A stretch of 64,000 nt of DNA from Septoria linicola. Its lineage: Eukaryota > Ascomycota > Dothideomycetes > Mycosphaerellales > Mycosphaerellaceae. Under the pieces are notes generated by a model. It saw only the letters and a program-made list of their open reading frames with translations, had not been told where the DNA came from and did no database searches. The position numbers were made by a program, and so were the translations under genes. The first letter of the stretch is position 1, and every line of letters begins with the position of its first letter. Positions 22,986-35,800 of this stretch are shown here, piece after piece. The stretch is taken from the NCBI GenBank assembly GCA_024114885.1, contig CP099419.1:3782001-3846000 (forward strand), read 5' to 3'.

Positions 22986-25900
22986 CTAAAGATATCTTCT
23001 TAGATCCGATTATTATTCGCTAGACGCTACTCTTCTACTATATTCTTAGAGATCTTCTTAGGAATAGCCTCTCTTTTCTTCGATATTAATACTTCTAAGT
23101 TACTATCTACGCTTATAAAGCTAGCTTTACTAAATATATACTCTTTAATATCTATAGCTATAGTATAGGTAGTATCGAATTAAGCTTTAGCCGTAGTCTA
23201 CTATTTAGCTATATAGACCTTAAACTCCTCCTTACTTATACTAAAGAGCTTCTTTATCTCTATACTTACTACCTAATCCGCCTATAGAACTCGGCCTACT
23301 AAGATATTAGAAATTAGGCCTAGGCTAGTTAGAAGTACCTTAGTAGCGAAAGGTTTTATTACTAGTATAGAGTATATAGTACCTAAAGCTATAAAGAGTA
23401 TTCGCTTATAATAGAGATATACGCTATAGACTATAGAAACGTTAATACGATTACTATTAAGTAACTTATCTAATACTTAACTCTTAGAGTAGGCTAGAAA
23501 TACTATTAGAATTATATAATACTCGTTATCTACGTAAGTATACTACTAAGAGAGGTAGAGGTATAAAATAACTAGCGAGCCTATATTAGTATAAGAGTTC
23601 TTCTAACTAAGATTAAGGTTAGCTTTTATATCGTTAGTAATTACTAGAGCTATAGTCTCGACGAAGCCTATATTATAGCTTTACTTATTAGAGATAATAC
23701 GCCTTACTAGCTACTTCGCCTCCTTAGAGTTAAAGAGCCTATTACTAACTACGTTAGAGGTTAGTAAAAGTCGTTCTCTATTACTAGTATTATCTAGAGA
23801 GATCGTAAACTAAACCTAATTAAGGCCTTTCTCCTTAAGTAGTATATTCTTATTTAAAGCGATATACTAGAAGCTATTAGGATAGTTAGAACTAGCCTTA
23901 TCGTCGAAGCTATAGAAGGTAATAGATAGGTAGGCTACGTATTTAATAGTTATATATAGAGTAGTAACTAGCTAATATAGCTATAGTAAAGGATACTAGC
24001 GAAGAAGCTATTAGGATAGCGAGTACTATATACTACAAGACTAACTATACTAACTAATAGCTATATTATACTATCGATATACTATAAACTTCTACTATAT
24101 AGCTTCGAGTAAAGAGTCTAGGATCTAAAATAGGCCTCTAGTAGAAGGAGAATAAAAGAGGAAGCTATAGTTAGTCTAGGTACTCTTATTACTATTATAG
24201 TCTAAGAGCTTCTAAGCCTTCTAATAGACGTTAGAAGTAACCTTTAAGTCTATTTCGGTCGTAGAGAACTAAAAGGGTCTAAGATAGCTTCTACCTATCT
24301 TATATATTAGAGTATTAATATCGTTCTCTAGTTCCTAAATATTAATACTCTTCTTATTATAACGAGTACGTTCTATAGGCTTAGAGAAGAAAGTATTCGC
24401 TTCTAGCTTAAACTACGTCTAGTTTTAAGTATTCTAGGTAATAAGAGCTTAGAGATTAGCTATACTACCTATCTAAATAATATACTAGTAGAGAGTATAC
24501 GTTACTTTAGCTATCTTTAGTAGCTTTAAACCTATAGTATTACCTATCTTAGTTATATATTCTTTATAAAGAGGCTAGCTAAGGTACAAAAGAATATTAA
24601 TTAAAGCGTAGCTCTTAGCTACCTTCTTCTTCTCCTAGATATTATTAACCTCTTTAAGAGTACTACTAACGATTATATAGTAATAGACCTCGAAGGTAAT
24701 ACTATTCTTTATATAAGCCTAGTAATATAGATTAGGCTCTAAGTCGCTCTCTAGCTCTATTCTACTATTATCTTCTAGTACGATTAGCGATAAGCGTTAT
24801 AAACCTAGTAGTAGCTCTATTATAGATAACGCTTAGTCTTATATAGAATCGCTATTACTCGAAGCGCTTAGTATAAGAGAAGTCTCGATCGAGGTAATAA
24901 TAGGTTCTCTAGTACGAATTCTAGTAAGTCTTCTACTCTTATAAAGAATAGGCGTAGGCTTCTTTATAGAGCTTAGCGTTAACTTCTCTAACTAAGCTTT
25001 TAGCCTCTATATAGTACTAGGCGATATAGAATCTCTAGAACGAGGCTCTAGAGTTATAAGTAAGTTACCTTCTCTTTCTCCTTCTTAACTAGAGTTTCGA
25101 GTAGAACTAGATAAGAATAGGCTCTTAGGCGTAGAAGAGAAGAGTCGTCTATTAGATCTTAGATTTCTAGAAAAAGGTAATAGTCTATAGGATATTAAGA
25201 GCTATCTCTCTACTACTAGAAATACGTAAGTCGGTTCTTTAAAAGTCTCTTCTTTACGCTCTCTCTTAGTAAGCTTAACTATAAATCTATACTAATTAAG
25301 TTTATAGTCTACCTCTAGGCGCGCTTCTCTTATTTTATAGCTAAATACGTTAACTTATAAGAGCTCTACTTTAAACTTATTCTAGTAGCGTCTCCTATCT
25401 AAGTTCGTATTAATAAAGCCTAAGCTCTATAAGCTAGGAGTCTTCTTACTTCTCTATAGCTAAAAATACTAGCTACGAGAGAATATATTCGCTACTTATT
25501 AGTAGAAACGATCTTACTTTTACTATATTAAGAAAACCTAGTCTTTAGGCTCGCTTTCTTTAAAGACGCCTTTATACTTATTTAACTATTAATAAAGGTT
25601 CCTAAGTATCTCTTTATTATATAAGACTTAGTTAAGAAAAAGAAAGTTCTACTCGTACCTAAACTCTATATATAGCTACTACTAAATTAAGTTTCTCTCT
25701 TTTACTAAGTCTTAGCCTTCTTAGTATATTTTCTTTATATTATCGTACTTTATACTCTACGCGTTAAGGTACTTTAGTAAAATCTTAGTAGAGAGGCGTT
25801 TAAAGAAGTTAAATATACTAATCTTTATCTTATCGTTTACTTCTTCGACTTACTTAAGTACTAAGTCGATACTCTTTTCTTATTCTTATAGCGTCTCTAG

Positions 25901-26180
25901 CGATAGAATAGCTTCGGTAGCGTTATTAAGGTTCGTTATACTAGTAAGAGGTCTATTTAAAAACTAGAAGCTAACGATAGAGCCTTCGCGATTAATATAA
26001 GCGAGCGCTATATCTTATATAGAACTTAAAGAAGCTATTTTTCGTCTTTTCTTTAGAGAATCTTATCTAGGTAGTTCTTATATAGAACTTCGAATAGGTA
26101 AGATAGAAAGTAAAAGCGCTAGTCTTAATAAGCGTTTAGGCGTTAAAGAACGCTAGAAAGAGAAAGTCTTATTCTTTATA
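22986..26180 (-). pseudogene. Third frame (ORF3) of copy C, RIP-inactivated
   Basis: Minus-strand counterpart of B 17,300-20,478. It can be aligned along its length but is more heavily mutated, so almost no open stretch survives. It confirms that the third frame was present before the copies diverged. Confidence 0.6.
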
Positions 26181-26542
26181 TATAATAGAGAAAGAGAACG
26201 TCTTTAAATAGTCGTATTAGTAGCTTAGAGCGATATAAAGCGCGTAACTAGTAATAAGTAACTTAAATAGTAAGAAAGGTCGAGCGCGTAACTAGTTATA
26301 GAGTTTTCTATTATATTAGTTACTACTTATATATATAAATAGCTATATAGCGTTACTAGGTAGTAACGAAGGATAAGAACCGACCTTAATAGAAGTAAGG
26401 CTCTATAGTAACTAATTAATAGTTAATAAAGAAGAAGAGATCGTTTAGAGCGTAAAAGTAGCCTAATTATATACCTTATCGTAGTAGCGTAACTACTATT
26501 AGGATTAGAGGTCTATACGTAAAGCTTAGTTACGTAAGATTT

Positions 26543-26567
26543 TAGTTATTATTTAAAAAGATAACTA
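26543..26567. repeat. 25-bp palindrome, copy C, Pol/ORF3 boundary
   Basis: TAGTTATTATTT and a right side ending AAGATAACTA; identical to the copy at 560-584. Confidence 0.85.
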
Positions 26568-27251
26568 AAAGTTTACTTTATCTTAACGCTTCTATAGCTA
26601 TCGTATACTACTAACGCTACTACTAACTACTATAGTATATACCTTACTATTACTAATAAGGACTAAGACTTAGATACTATCGTCGTTATTTCTACTAACT
26701 TAAAAGAGCTTTATTTTTCGTATACCTAGTTAGCTTACTAGATCGCGCTTTCTATATTATAAGAGACCGCTAGTACTATAATTAATAGCTAGAAAGAAGC
26801 GATTAGAGCTACTATTACTAAAGATTTAAGCTTCTCTACTCTTATATAGGCTAAAAACCTTAAACTTTAAGAATTCTCTACTAGAAACTAATATTTTTAG
26901 TAATTCCTTTAGTTAGGTAAAAATTAGTAGTAAAAAGACCTTTAGGATAGAAAACTCTTATCTCTCTTCTTCGATTAGTAATAGAAAAGGGCTCTAGGAA
27001 AATAGATCGTAACGCTAACCTTAGAAATCGCTAGTAGAAAAGAGCTTTAGAAATATAGGTCTAGCTTAGATTTTAAGACCTAGTAGTAGAAAGTAGCTTA
27101 GAATAGCTAACTTTTATAGTAATAGTAGGCTTGAGACTTAGAAAAAGAAGTAGAATAGTAGGTTAGCTATTAGATATAGAAACTATACTTAAAAGTTAAG
27201 CTTAGAAGAGTAACTAGCTATATAGATACTTATCTTAGCTATAGAAAATAG

Positions 27252-27511
27252 CGTTAGAATAGTTAGGATTAGCTAGATCTCTACTAATCTAGTAAAAGAG
27301 AAGCTTAGAAAGCTTAGATTAGAGCTCGATAGTAGCTCTAGGAATAAAAGAAGTACTTAGAATAACTAAGATTTAACTAGATTTCTACTAGTCTAGTAAA
27401 TTATAAGCTTAGAAAGCTTCGATTAGAGCTTAATAGTAGCTTTAGAACTAAAAGAAGCGCTTAGGAAGGTTAGATTAGAGCTTAATAGTAGCTCTAAGAA
27501 TAAAAGAAGCG
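27252..27511. repeat. 104-bp minisatellite, 2.5 units, in copy C spacer
   Basis: Units at about 27,252-27,355 and 27,356-27,459 and a half unit to 27,511, the same structure as in copy A (1,267-1,526). Confidence 0.75.
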
Positions 27512-27564
27512 CTTAGAATAGTACGATCTTAGAAAGATTAGCTCTTTTATAGTAGAGGCTAGGC

Positions 27565-30500
27565 TAGATCTTAGCTTATACCTCTAATTAAGTATCGCTT
27601 ATCGAATTTCTACTTCTTTAGCTCTACTAGGCTAGCTTTAGCCTTTAGCTTACTAAATCTTCTATTTCTTCTTTAAGCTCTATTAATAGCTAGCGTATAT
27701 AACTCTCTCTTTCTTCTTAAGTTATTACTAATAGCTTACTAATAAAGATCTATAGATACTTATACCTAGGTAGAAGGCCTAGTTCTATAACCTTCTCTAT
27801 TAGTAGTAGTACTTCTTCTAGTTTAACCTAATCTAGAACTAGTTTTAGGTTTTCTTATAGAAAGGTATATTTCTTAAGGTCTATTCTTTTATAGATATAC
27901 TTACGTTTTAAGCTATCTAATTCCTTAAGCTTATACGATATACCTCTCTATAATACTTTAGATACTTTAAAAGAGCCTTTCTACCTAAATATAAGCTTAT
28001 AAGAGAAGCTAGTTTTTAACTTAGAGTAGTATACTAATACGAGATCTTTTTCTTTAGTATAATAAGATCTATATAGCGATATTTATTAAAGTACGCTTTA
28101 TTCTATTCCTAGAGACGCTATTAATATAGTCGTTCTTCTTCTATAGTCGTTTCTATAGCTTCTAGAGCTTAAGCTCGAATTATAAGAAGCTCTACTCTAG
28201 TCTTAACCTTACTCTAATCTATAATCTAGAAGGTATAGTATTCTAGCTCGATTAGTAGTACTATATTATACCTAATTATTACTTCTAATAGTATAAGGCT
28301 AGTAGTAGAGACTATTATCGTTCTCTCTATCTATAATACTACTAGAATATAGTCCTTAATCGAATAAAGGCTACTATTAGAGAGCTTTAAGTAAGTATCT
28401 AATATTATCTTATAGTAGACTTTAACGATAGCGTTAGACTAAGAGTAGTATAGTAAAATATTAATACGCTTAATACTATATAATAGTAGTAGCTTCTCTA
28501 CTTTACTAAGGTTAGTCTTATAGTTATCGAGAATAACTTCTATAGTAGTACTCTACTAGTAAAAGATATCTTTCTATATAAACCTTACTATTTATACTAA
28601 GAAGATACTCTTCGCTAGATACTAGAATATATATACTTCTAGCTAGCGCGATAGAGATTCGCGTATAACTATTAATAAATAGTTCTTTATAATATATAGG
28701 CCGTCGATATACTACCTCTAGCCGACTATAACTTAGAGTAGAATCTATAGCTCTCTAGGTACCTATCTCTTATACTAAAGACTATAAATAGTATATTACT
28801 AAATAGCGAGCGAGATTTAAGCCTAAACCCTATCCTACTACTATCGTTTCTAGATAAGATTATATATCTATTTAGTACTATAGTAACTATTCTTATAATA
28901 GTACGCTCTAATAATATAAGGTTACGTTTTAGGTTTATCGATAACTTACTATAAAGGTCTAGCTACTCGCTCTTAGCGCTAGAGCTAGTTATTCTTAATA
29001 TAAAATAGCTAATACTTCTTTCTTAACTACTTATACTCGTTATTAGAAACTCTCTTAGGTCTTTATATTCGTATAAGTACGAAAGCGATATTTATTAACT
29101 CTTAAGAGTAGATCTTATTAATTATAAGTAGCTCGCTCTAAATTACTTATATAGAGAAAGCGTTAACGTAAAAGATATTAAAGAATTACTCGTTAATTAT
29201 TAGATCTATATCTTCTTCCTATTCTATAACCTCTATATCTTTAGACGTAATAGGCTTCCTCGATAGTAAATCTAGAGCTATATATTTCTTACTAGGAATA
29301 TATATAACGTTAAAGTCGAAGAGGTAGATCTATACTAGCTAGTACGTTATTATAGTATTTAGTAAATTAGAGATAGCCTTATTAAGCTAGTAAATAAGAG
29401 TATTTATATTAATCTCTAGTTAGAAGTATATTTCGAATAGCTATAGTTTTAGCTTCTTTAATACCTTTAGTATACTAAGGTATTTATATTTTCTAGTATT
29501 ATACTTAACTTCTACTAGGTTAAATAGGCTAGACTTATATCGAACTAGATAGCGAAGGAGTAGCTTATCTCGATTATATTAGGAAAGCGTATATCTTTAA
29601 TCTTTACTACTCGAATCTACGCTTACGATAATAAGTTCTACTCCTTCTCTATAGTTAAGAGTAACTAGAGCTAGAGCTAAAACTAGTACCTTTAAGACGA
29701 TATCTTTAGCTAGTTAGTATTTAGTAGTCTATTAAAACTTAGTATCCTTCTATAAGAGTTTAAATAGTAGAGTAAGGATAATCGTAAAACTTTTAACCTA
29801 GACGTAGTAGTACGTAACTACTCTAAGGAAGGTTCGAATATCTTTCTAATTCTCTAGGTTCGGCTATTTCTTAATCTTTACTACTCTTATAAAGTCTAGA
29901 TAGCGACTATTAATACTAGTAAGGTAACTAACGATTACTAACTACTCGTAATAAAGCTATAGCTTATTAAAAGCTATAGTTATATTAGCTCGCTCTATAT
30001 TATAGAGAACGTCGTCTATAGCTATAATATATTTAATAACGTAATAGTAGAGGCTAGGTTTAACCTTTTTACTATCGTACTTCGTCTTAGGCTCTTTAAT
30101 ACTAATATTATTAAAGAATAGCTATACCTTATACGAGATATACTCTATAAGTACTTGATTAATAATATAAACGAATTAGGTAATAGAATTCGTAGCTCTC
30201 TATAGTAACGTTATCTACTATAATAATCCTAGTAGTAAGTCGAAGCCTATAAGGTCTCTATATAATTTATCGAGTAGAATTTAGTTATATCTAGAGAAGA
30301 TATTAACTAGCGAGGCTAGTACGTAACCGGTAAAGTCTTTAGAGAAACCTTTAGCGTCGAGTAGTAAGTTCGAATCTCTTATAGTAACTTAATTAAACTT
30401 CTAAGCTACGTTAATTAACTAATACTTCTTTAGCTTATCTACCTCTATCTTCTTACTAATAAAGAAGTATAGATTTTAGTAGGTACTATAGTATAGCTCG

Positions 30501-31640
30501 AGAGTTCTAGCTTAGATTCGTTATCTTAGTATATCCTTTATAATATATTATAGAGATAGATTTAGCTTAAAGCCTAGATACTATTATAGCTCGTAAGGAA
30601 CTATCTAAATCTTCTATAGTAGAGTAATATTAGGATTAATTTAGCCTAAATATATAAATTCCTACGTAAAGGTAGCTTCTCGATTCCTTAGTATATAGTA
30701 TAATAAATCTAGCTCCTTTAGTAGTAGTTCTATACTAGGTTTAAACTTCGTAAGCTATTTAGGCGTTAGGTATAATCTAGGCTCGATCGCCGAGAACCTC
30801 TTAGTTAAGTACTTACTATCGTAAGGTCTAGTACTAGATAGTATAGCTACTTCCTTCTTAATATAAGTCTGTCGCTAGTCCTTTAATCCGCTAGGGTTTA
30901 AGCTATTAGTTATAGTAATATCGGTATTTACTAGTTTAATCTTATTAGTAACTCGCTTATAAAGAGTATAGGCGCTAATATAATTATCTAGCTTCTACTA
31001 CCTCGTAGCTTCTTTATTACGAGCTTTCTCTACTACTATATTAATAGTAGCCGAGATAACGTACGTCTCCTTACTAAGCTCGTCGTCTACTTTATTAGAA
31101 ATAACCTTATTATAGAGTCTAGGTTCTTAGATAGCTAGCTCTACCTCTCTAAGCTTCCTATAGATAATTATTAAGTATTTACCTCTATAATTTAAACTCT
31201 AGCTCGATAAAGATACTAGTATAGTATCGTTAAAACTATACCTAATACCCTAGTATAAGTCTCGCTCGCTAGTATAAACTAGCTTAGCTTCGCTAGTAGC
31301 TAGTAAAAGCTTCTTAAGTCGACTATTTTTACTAAATTTAGTAACGTTACTTTTAATAGCTACTACTATAAGATAGTTATACTATATTTAAGTCTAGCTA
31401 TAATTAACCTATCTTAATAATTTAAGCTACTATCGTAGAGAGGTACTTTATCTAATTAAGTCTACTATAAAATAGTTCTTAAAGTAAATTACCTTTATAT
31501 ACGATAACTACTACGTAAGGTAGTTAAAGACTTAATTCTCTAGAAGTTTAGAGCTATCTATAACTATAAACGAATACTAGTACTAATCGCTTATCTATCT
31601 ATACTACTAGTATAGTTTAAAGTATAGTATAGAAGGTATA
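27565..31640 (-). pseudogene. Pol (RT-RNase H-integrase) of copy C, RIP-inactivated
   Basis: Minus-strand counterpart of B 12,040-16,116, colinear and about the same length, with dense RIP stops. Identity is inferred from alignment with B. Confidence 0.75.
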
Positions 31641-31643
31641 ACG

Positions 31644-31668
31644 TAATTATCGTTTAAAAAGGTAACTA
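31644..31668. repeat. 25-bp palindrome, copy C, Gag-PR/Pol boundary
   Basis: TAATTATCGTTT and a right side ending AAGGTAACTA. Counterpart of 5,661 and 12,011. Confidence 0.85.
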
Positions 31669-34579
31669 TAGAATATTCCGCTAGCTAATCTCTCTAAGTA
31701 GAGTTTTTACTTCTAACTACTAAATCTTATATAGAAAGAGTAGTAGAAGCTTAAAAAGCTTATAATCCCTCTCTCTACTCCTCGCTATTATAAGCTCTAG
31801 AGTTCTCGATAGTATACTCTATATTCTTTAGCTAATAATTACTAAAAGTTAGAGTTTAGATACTAACTTCTATTAAATCTTAATACGATATACGTATTAG
31901 AGCTCTAACTAATCCTATACTACTAACTAGAGCTAGTTCCTTAGTACTCTAGCTTTTCCTAAAACTTATTCTATAGTACGTATATTACTATAGCTATTAA
32001 AGCTAGTAAATATAATAATATAGCTATCTAGAGTACTAATTAAGCCTTTAAGAGCTATTATTATAGTTCTTAGAAGCTAGGCGTACTCGCTACGCCTATA
32101 GCTAGCTAAGTAAGATCGGGCTATTCGCTAGTAAGACTAGAAATAATATAGTAACTTTTACGCTAAAGATATCGATTAATACCTCTAAGTAGTATCTAAT
32201 AAAAGTAACCTTATCTTCGACTCCTTCTATAATAATATTACTAAGAGAGGTTATACTAACTTGAAGCTTTCGAACGTATTCGATTAGTATAATTATTAAC
32301 TTAGCCCTCTTATTAATTAAAGACTTATAAGCTATTATTCGAGGTCTATACTTTATAGATACGTAGATACTTAGAATAATTTAATAGATATTATTAAATA
32401 ATAGAAGGATATTATTAGTCTACTTATAAAGCTTAGAAGCGAGCCTAGGCTTTACTATAGTAATCGCTATAGTAGTAGCTTAGAAAGCTTTAATATCGGT
32501 CGCTAAAATAGCTTTCGTTAGCTCCTTCTCTATCTACTCGCTAAAAGCTTTAGATAGTAAGGAATATATACTAATCTTAGCTCTATTACCTCTATTCGTA
32601 CGCTTCTTTATATAGAGCTTATTAAGTTTCTTACGTAGATCTATATTATTTAGAATACGATTTTATAAGGAATACGATACTCGCTCGCTATAGAGAATAA
32701 TCTCTACTAAGCTTAACTAGACCTTAGATTCGAGTATTTTATCTATCTAGAAGACGTTAGTATTATTATTAGTATATATAGCTCGAAGGTAGTTATCTAT
32801 ACGCTTAGTCTTTAGAGGCTCCTTTACCTTCTTATACTTCTAAGTATATATAAGAGCGACTAGAACTATTAGACCGTTTAAGTAGTCGTATATCTACTTA
32901 TTCTCGACCTTATTATTATTATATTCTTAAGTTTAAGAATCCTCTAACTCTTCTATATCTATAAAGTAAGAAGCTAGCTAGTTTTTATCTTTAACCTCTT
33001 TAATATAAGAGTAATAATAAACGTAGGTTCTTATAGCTATAGCCTAAGTCGTAATTCGCTTCTATACTCCTATTAGCTATCTTCTAACTAGACGAGAAGG
33101 GTTTAGGTTCTACTTTATCTTTACACTATCTCTAGCTATATAGGCGCCGATTAGATCGTCTTAATCTTCCTACGTAATAGAAGCGACCTAGCTAATATTA
33201 ATAAGATTGTCGATACTAGCTACCTTATTCGCTATCCTCTACTAGCTTACTCTTAGCGTTAATAAATAATCTATATTTTTAAGATTAATCTTTCTATAGT
33301 ACTACTTTAATACTTCTATTAATATAAATAGTTTTAGTAGTTCTTTATTCTAGTAGTACTATATCTTTTCTATACCTAGACGAGGCGTTCTATAGTATAT
33401 AATACTAGTCTTTAGATCTCTATATATTAAGCTCTTAGTCTCGAACTACTATAGATACTCGTAGTTTATAGCTATATAGCCTTCGAGCCTATATATCTAA
33501 TAACCTAAAATCTTTAGAGCGATCGTAGCGTAGGCCTTAATTATTAACCTATTATCTATTATAGCTAAGTTAATCGAAATCTCCTAGCTATAAATAGGTC
33601 TTAGAATATATAGATAGTCGTAACTATAAGACTTTACCTACTATCCTATCGATAAGTATAGTAGCTATAAGCCTTCTTCTTTAAGTCGACGAATCGTAGC
33701 GATTACGAGGTCTTATATACTAGTAGTAATATTATCGATACTTACTAGTTTACGGCTCTTATAGACTACCGTTTCTCTAGTATTAAACTTAGAGTTTAGT
33801 CTTAGAGCGGGCTTCTTTACTACTTTATATAGCTATATAACGTCTCTACTATCTTCGTTATATATCTCTATTTTAAAGTCCTTATTACTATTAATCTAAC
33901 GCTAAGCTATCTTTAAGAGTTTACTATAATCTAAGTTACTATTATTAAGGTCTAATCTAAGATAGGCCTAGAGCCTCTTACTAAAGTAGAATAGTAGGCC
34001 TCGTATAAATAGAAGAGTATAGGAACGCTCGTCTATATACGAAGTAGGTATAGTATTAGAGTAGAGTATAAACTACCTTAAGTACTCTAAAAGATTATTA
34101 TCCTCGCTATAGTCGACCTTATAAAGGTTCTCTATATAGTAGCGGTTTCTAAGTATATATATACTATCGTACTTTTAGTACTTCTTAATAATAGACTCTT
34201 TAAACTTTCTATAGTCTCGATTATAGAAACTATTAAGGCGCTAGTATCGTCTACGTTAGATAACCGTAACCTAAGTAAGTAACTTCTTATAAAGCTATTT
34301 ATTATTATTAATAAGTAGAATAGCGTAGTTACTATATAGTACTTTAAAACGCTTAATATACTTAGTTATATTCTCTCTATTAAAGAAAAGGTTCTAGTCC
34401 GAGCTAGGTATTAGTAGAACCTAAGCGATAATTACCTTCTAGCTTTAGGTTACTTAGATAGTCTCTATAAGTAGCTAGAACTACGCTATAGATAGTCTAC
34501 TTTCTAAGTTTAGTCCTTAAAAGATATTAGCGTTAGAGTTAAGGTTATTACCTTCTTAGTCCTTAGCTTCTTTAGATAT
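31669..34579 (-). pseudogene. Gag-protease of copy C, RIP-inactivated
   Basis: Uninterrupted minus-strand counterpart of B 9,101-12,010, 2.91 kb. The start codon is now ATA (34,577-34,579). It spans the site (about 33,880) where copy B inserted in copy A. Confidence 0.75.
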
Positions 34580-34784
34580 ATCGTTATCTAGTAGAGAGAA
34601 TAAAGTAAAAGTAGGTAGTAGCTTTACTAGTAATCTTCGAATTTACTTATTAAGCTAGTTAGATAAGCTACTATCTAGTATTATAAGCTAGCTAGTAGAT
34701 ACTAATTTACTTATAAGGCTCGTTCGAAGGTGTTCTAAGAGTATATTATACTCTTCTTAATTAAGTTTTTTTTAAAATAAAATA

Positions 34785-34809
34785 TAGTTATTATTTAAAA
34801 TAATAACTA
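34785..34809. repeat. 25-bp palindrome, copy C, leader/Gag boundary
   Basis: TAGTTATTATTT, central A, AAATAATAACTA: still a perfect palindrome even though both arms changed, with the CG of each arm now TA. Confidence 0.9.
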
Positions 34810-35520
34810 AAAAATAAGAGTCTAAATTTTATTAGCTATCTAAAGGTAAATCGTTAAACTTTTCTTATAATACTAAGGCTATATTAATTATACCTAATAA
34901 GTAAGATATATCGTATCGTATAGTTCGACTATTTATAGCGAGGCGCGTCTATCTTACTTATTTAGGTAATCTACTATATAACTATAGTAGTATAATATTA
35001 TATTAGCCTATACTATATACTAGGTCTAGAGCCTTAGACGTAATTAGTATCCTTAGCTAAACGATTAGCGTCTAACGCTATACTAGAGCTTATTCTAAGC
35101 GATCTATAAACTAGAGAATATAAGATTATCTAGACGAGTCTAGCCTATCTTATAGCCTCTACGCTATCTAAACGAGAGCGTTTTTACGCTAAACTAGGGT
35201 CTAATCGAAGACTATTATAGATATAGAGACTCTAAGTAAATCTCTAATATAGTAAGTCGCCTTACTATCTATATAATAAATACTAAATAGATCTATACTA
35301 AGAGGTACTAGAGGTTTATAACTTTTCTAAGTTAGAGCGATATCTATATTCTAGAGGCTTCTACGTTATTATAGCCTTTTAAGTCGCCTCTTACGTAGGC
35401 TTCTTTAGGCCTCTTATTAATATTTATAGTACGTTAGTTCTCGCTTTAAGGCTACTATCTATCTTCTACGCTTCTAGTCCTAGTATAAGAGAGAAGAGAT
35501 AGCTCTATCTTCGGCTCTAT

Positions 35521-35800
35521 TAATAGATAATAACTACCTTAATACTAACCCTCTAGGTAGGTATAAGAGTAGTCGCTATAGAACAAGACCTATTTAGAGA
35601 GTAATAGTCTTATAATACGTATATTAACTAGTAGTAACGAGCTTAAACTAGTAGCTCTATAACTAAGAGCCTTATACTAGGACTATAGGATATTAAATTA
35701 ATTAAGTAGAGTAAACATTTCTATCTTAGAAACGAGCTACTACCTTACTTTTATACTAAAACTACTAAGTATAGTATATAGGTAGGCCTTTACCTTACTA
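35521..35800 (-). repeat. 5' LTR of copy C
   Basis: 280 bp in minus orientation, near-identical to the other three LTRs. On its right flank the sequence changes to unrelated AT-rich DNA (CTAGTTAAATTATAGCC). Confidence 0.88.

Larger units (their letters stand above)
22560..35800 (-). mobile_element. Full-length LTR retroelement copy C
   Basis: 13.24-kb minus-strand element with LTRs at 35,521-35,800 (5') and 22,560-22,838 (3', shared with A). It has the same module order as copy B and is uninterrupted. It is saturated with RIP changes (CpA/TpG almost lost) like A and more than B. It shares the 2.5-unit 104-bp array with A. Confidence 0.88.

Noticed and set aside
560..34809. The palindromes as terminal repeats of small DNA transposons (MITEs)
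   Set aside because: Each is a single compact hairpin-like palindrome, not paired ends around a short insert, and they occupy the same positions in all three elements.
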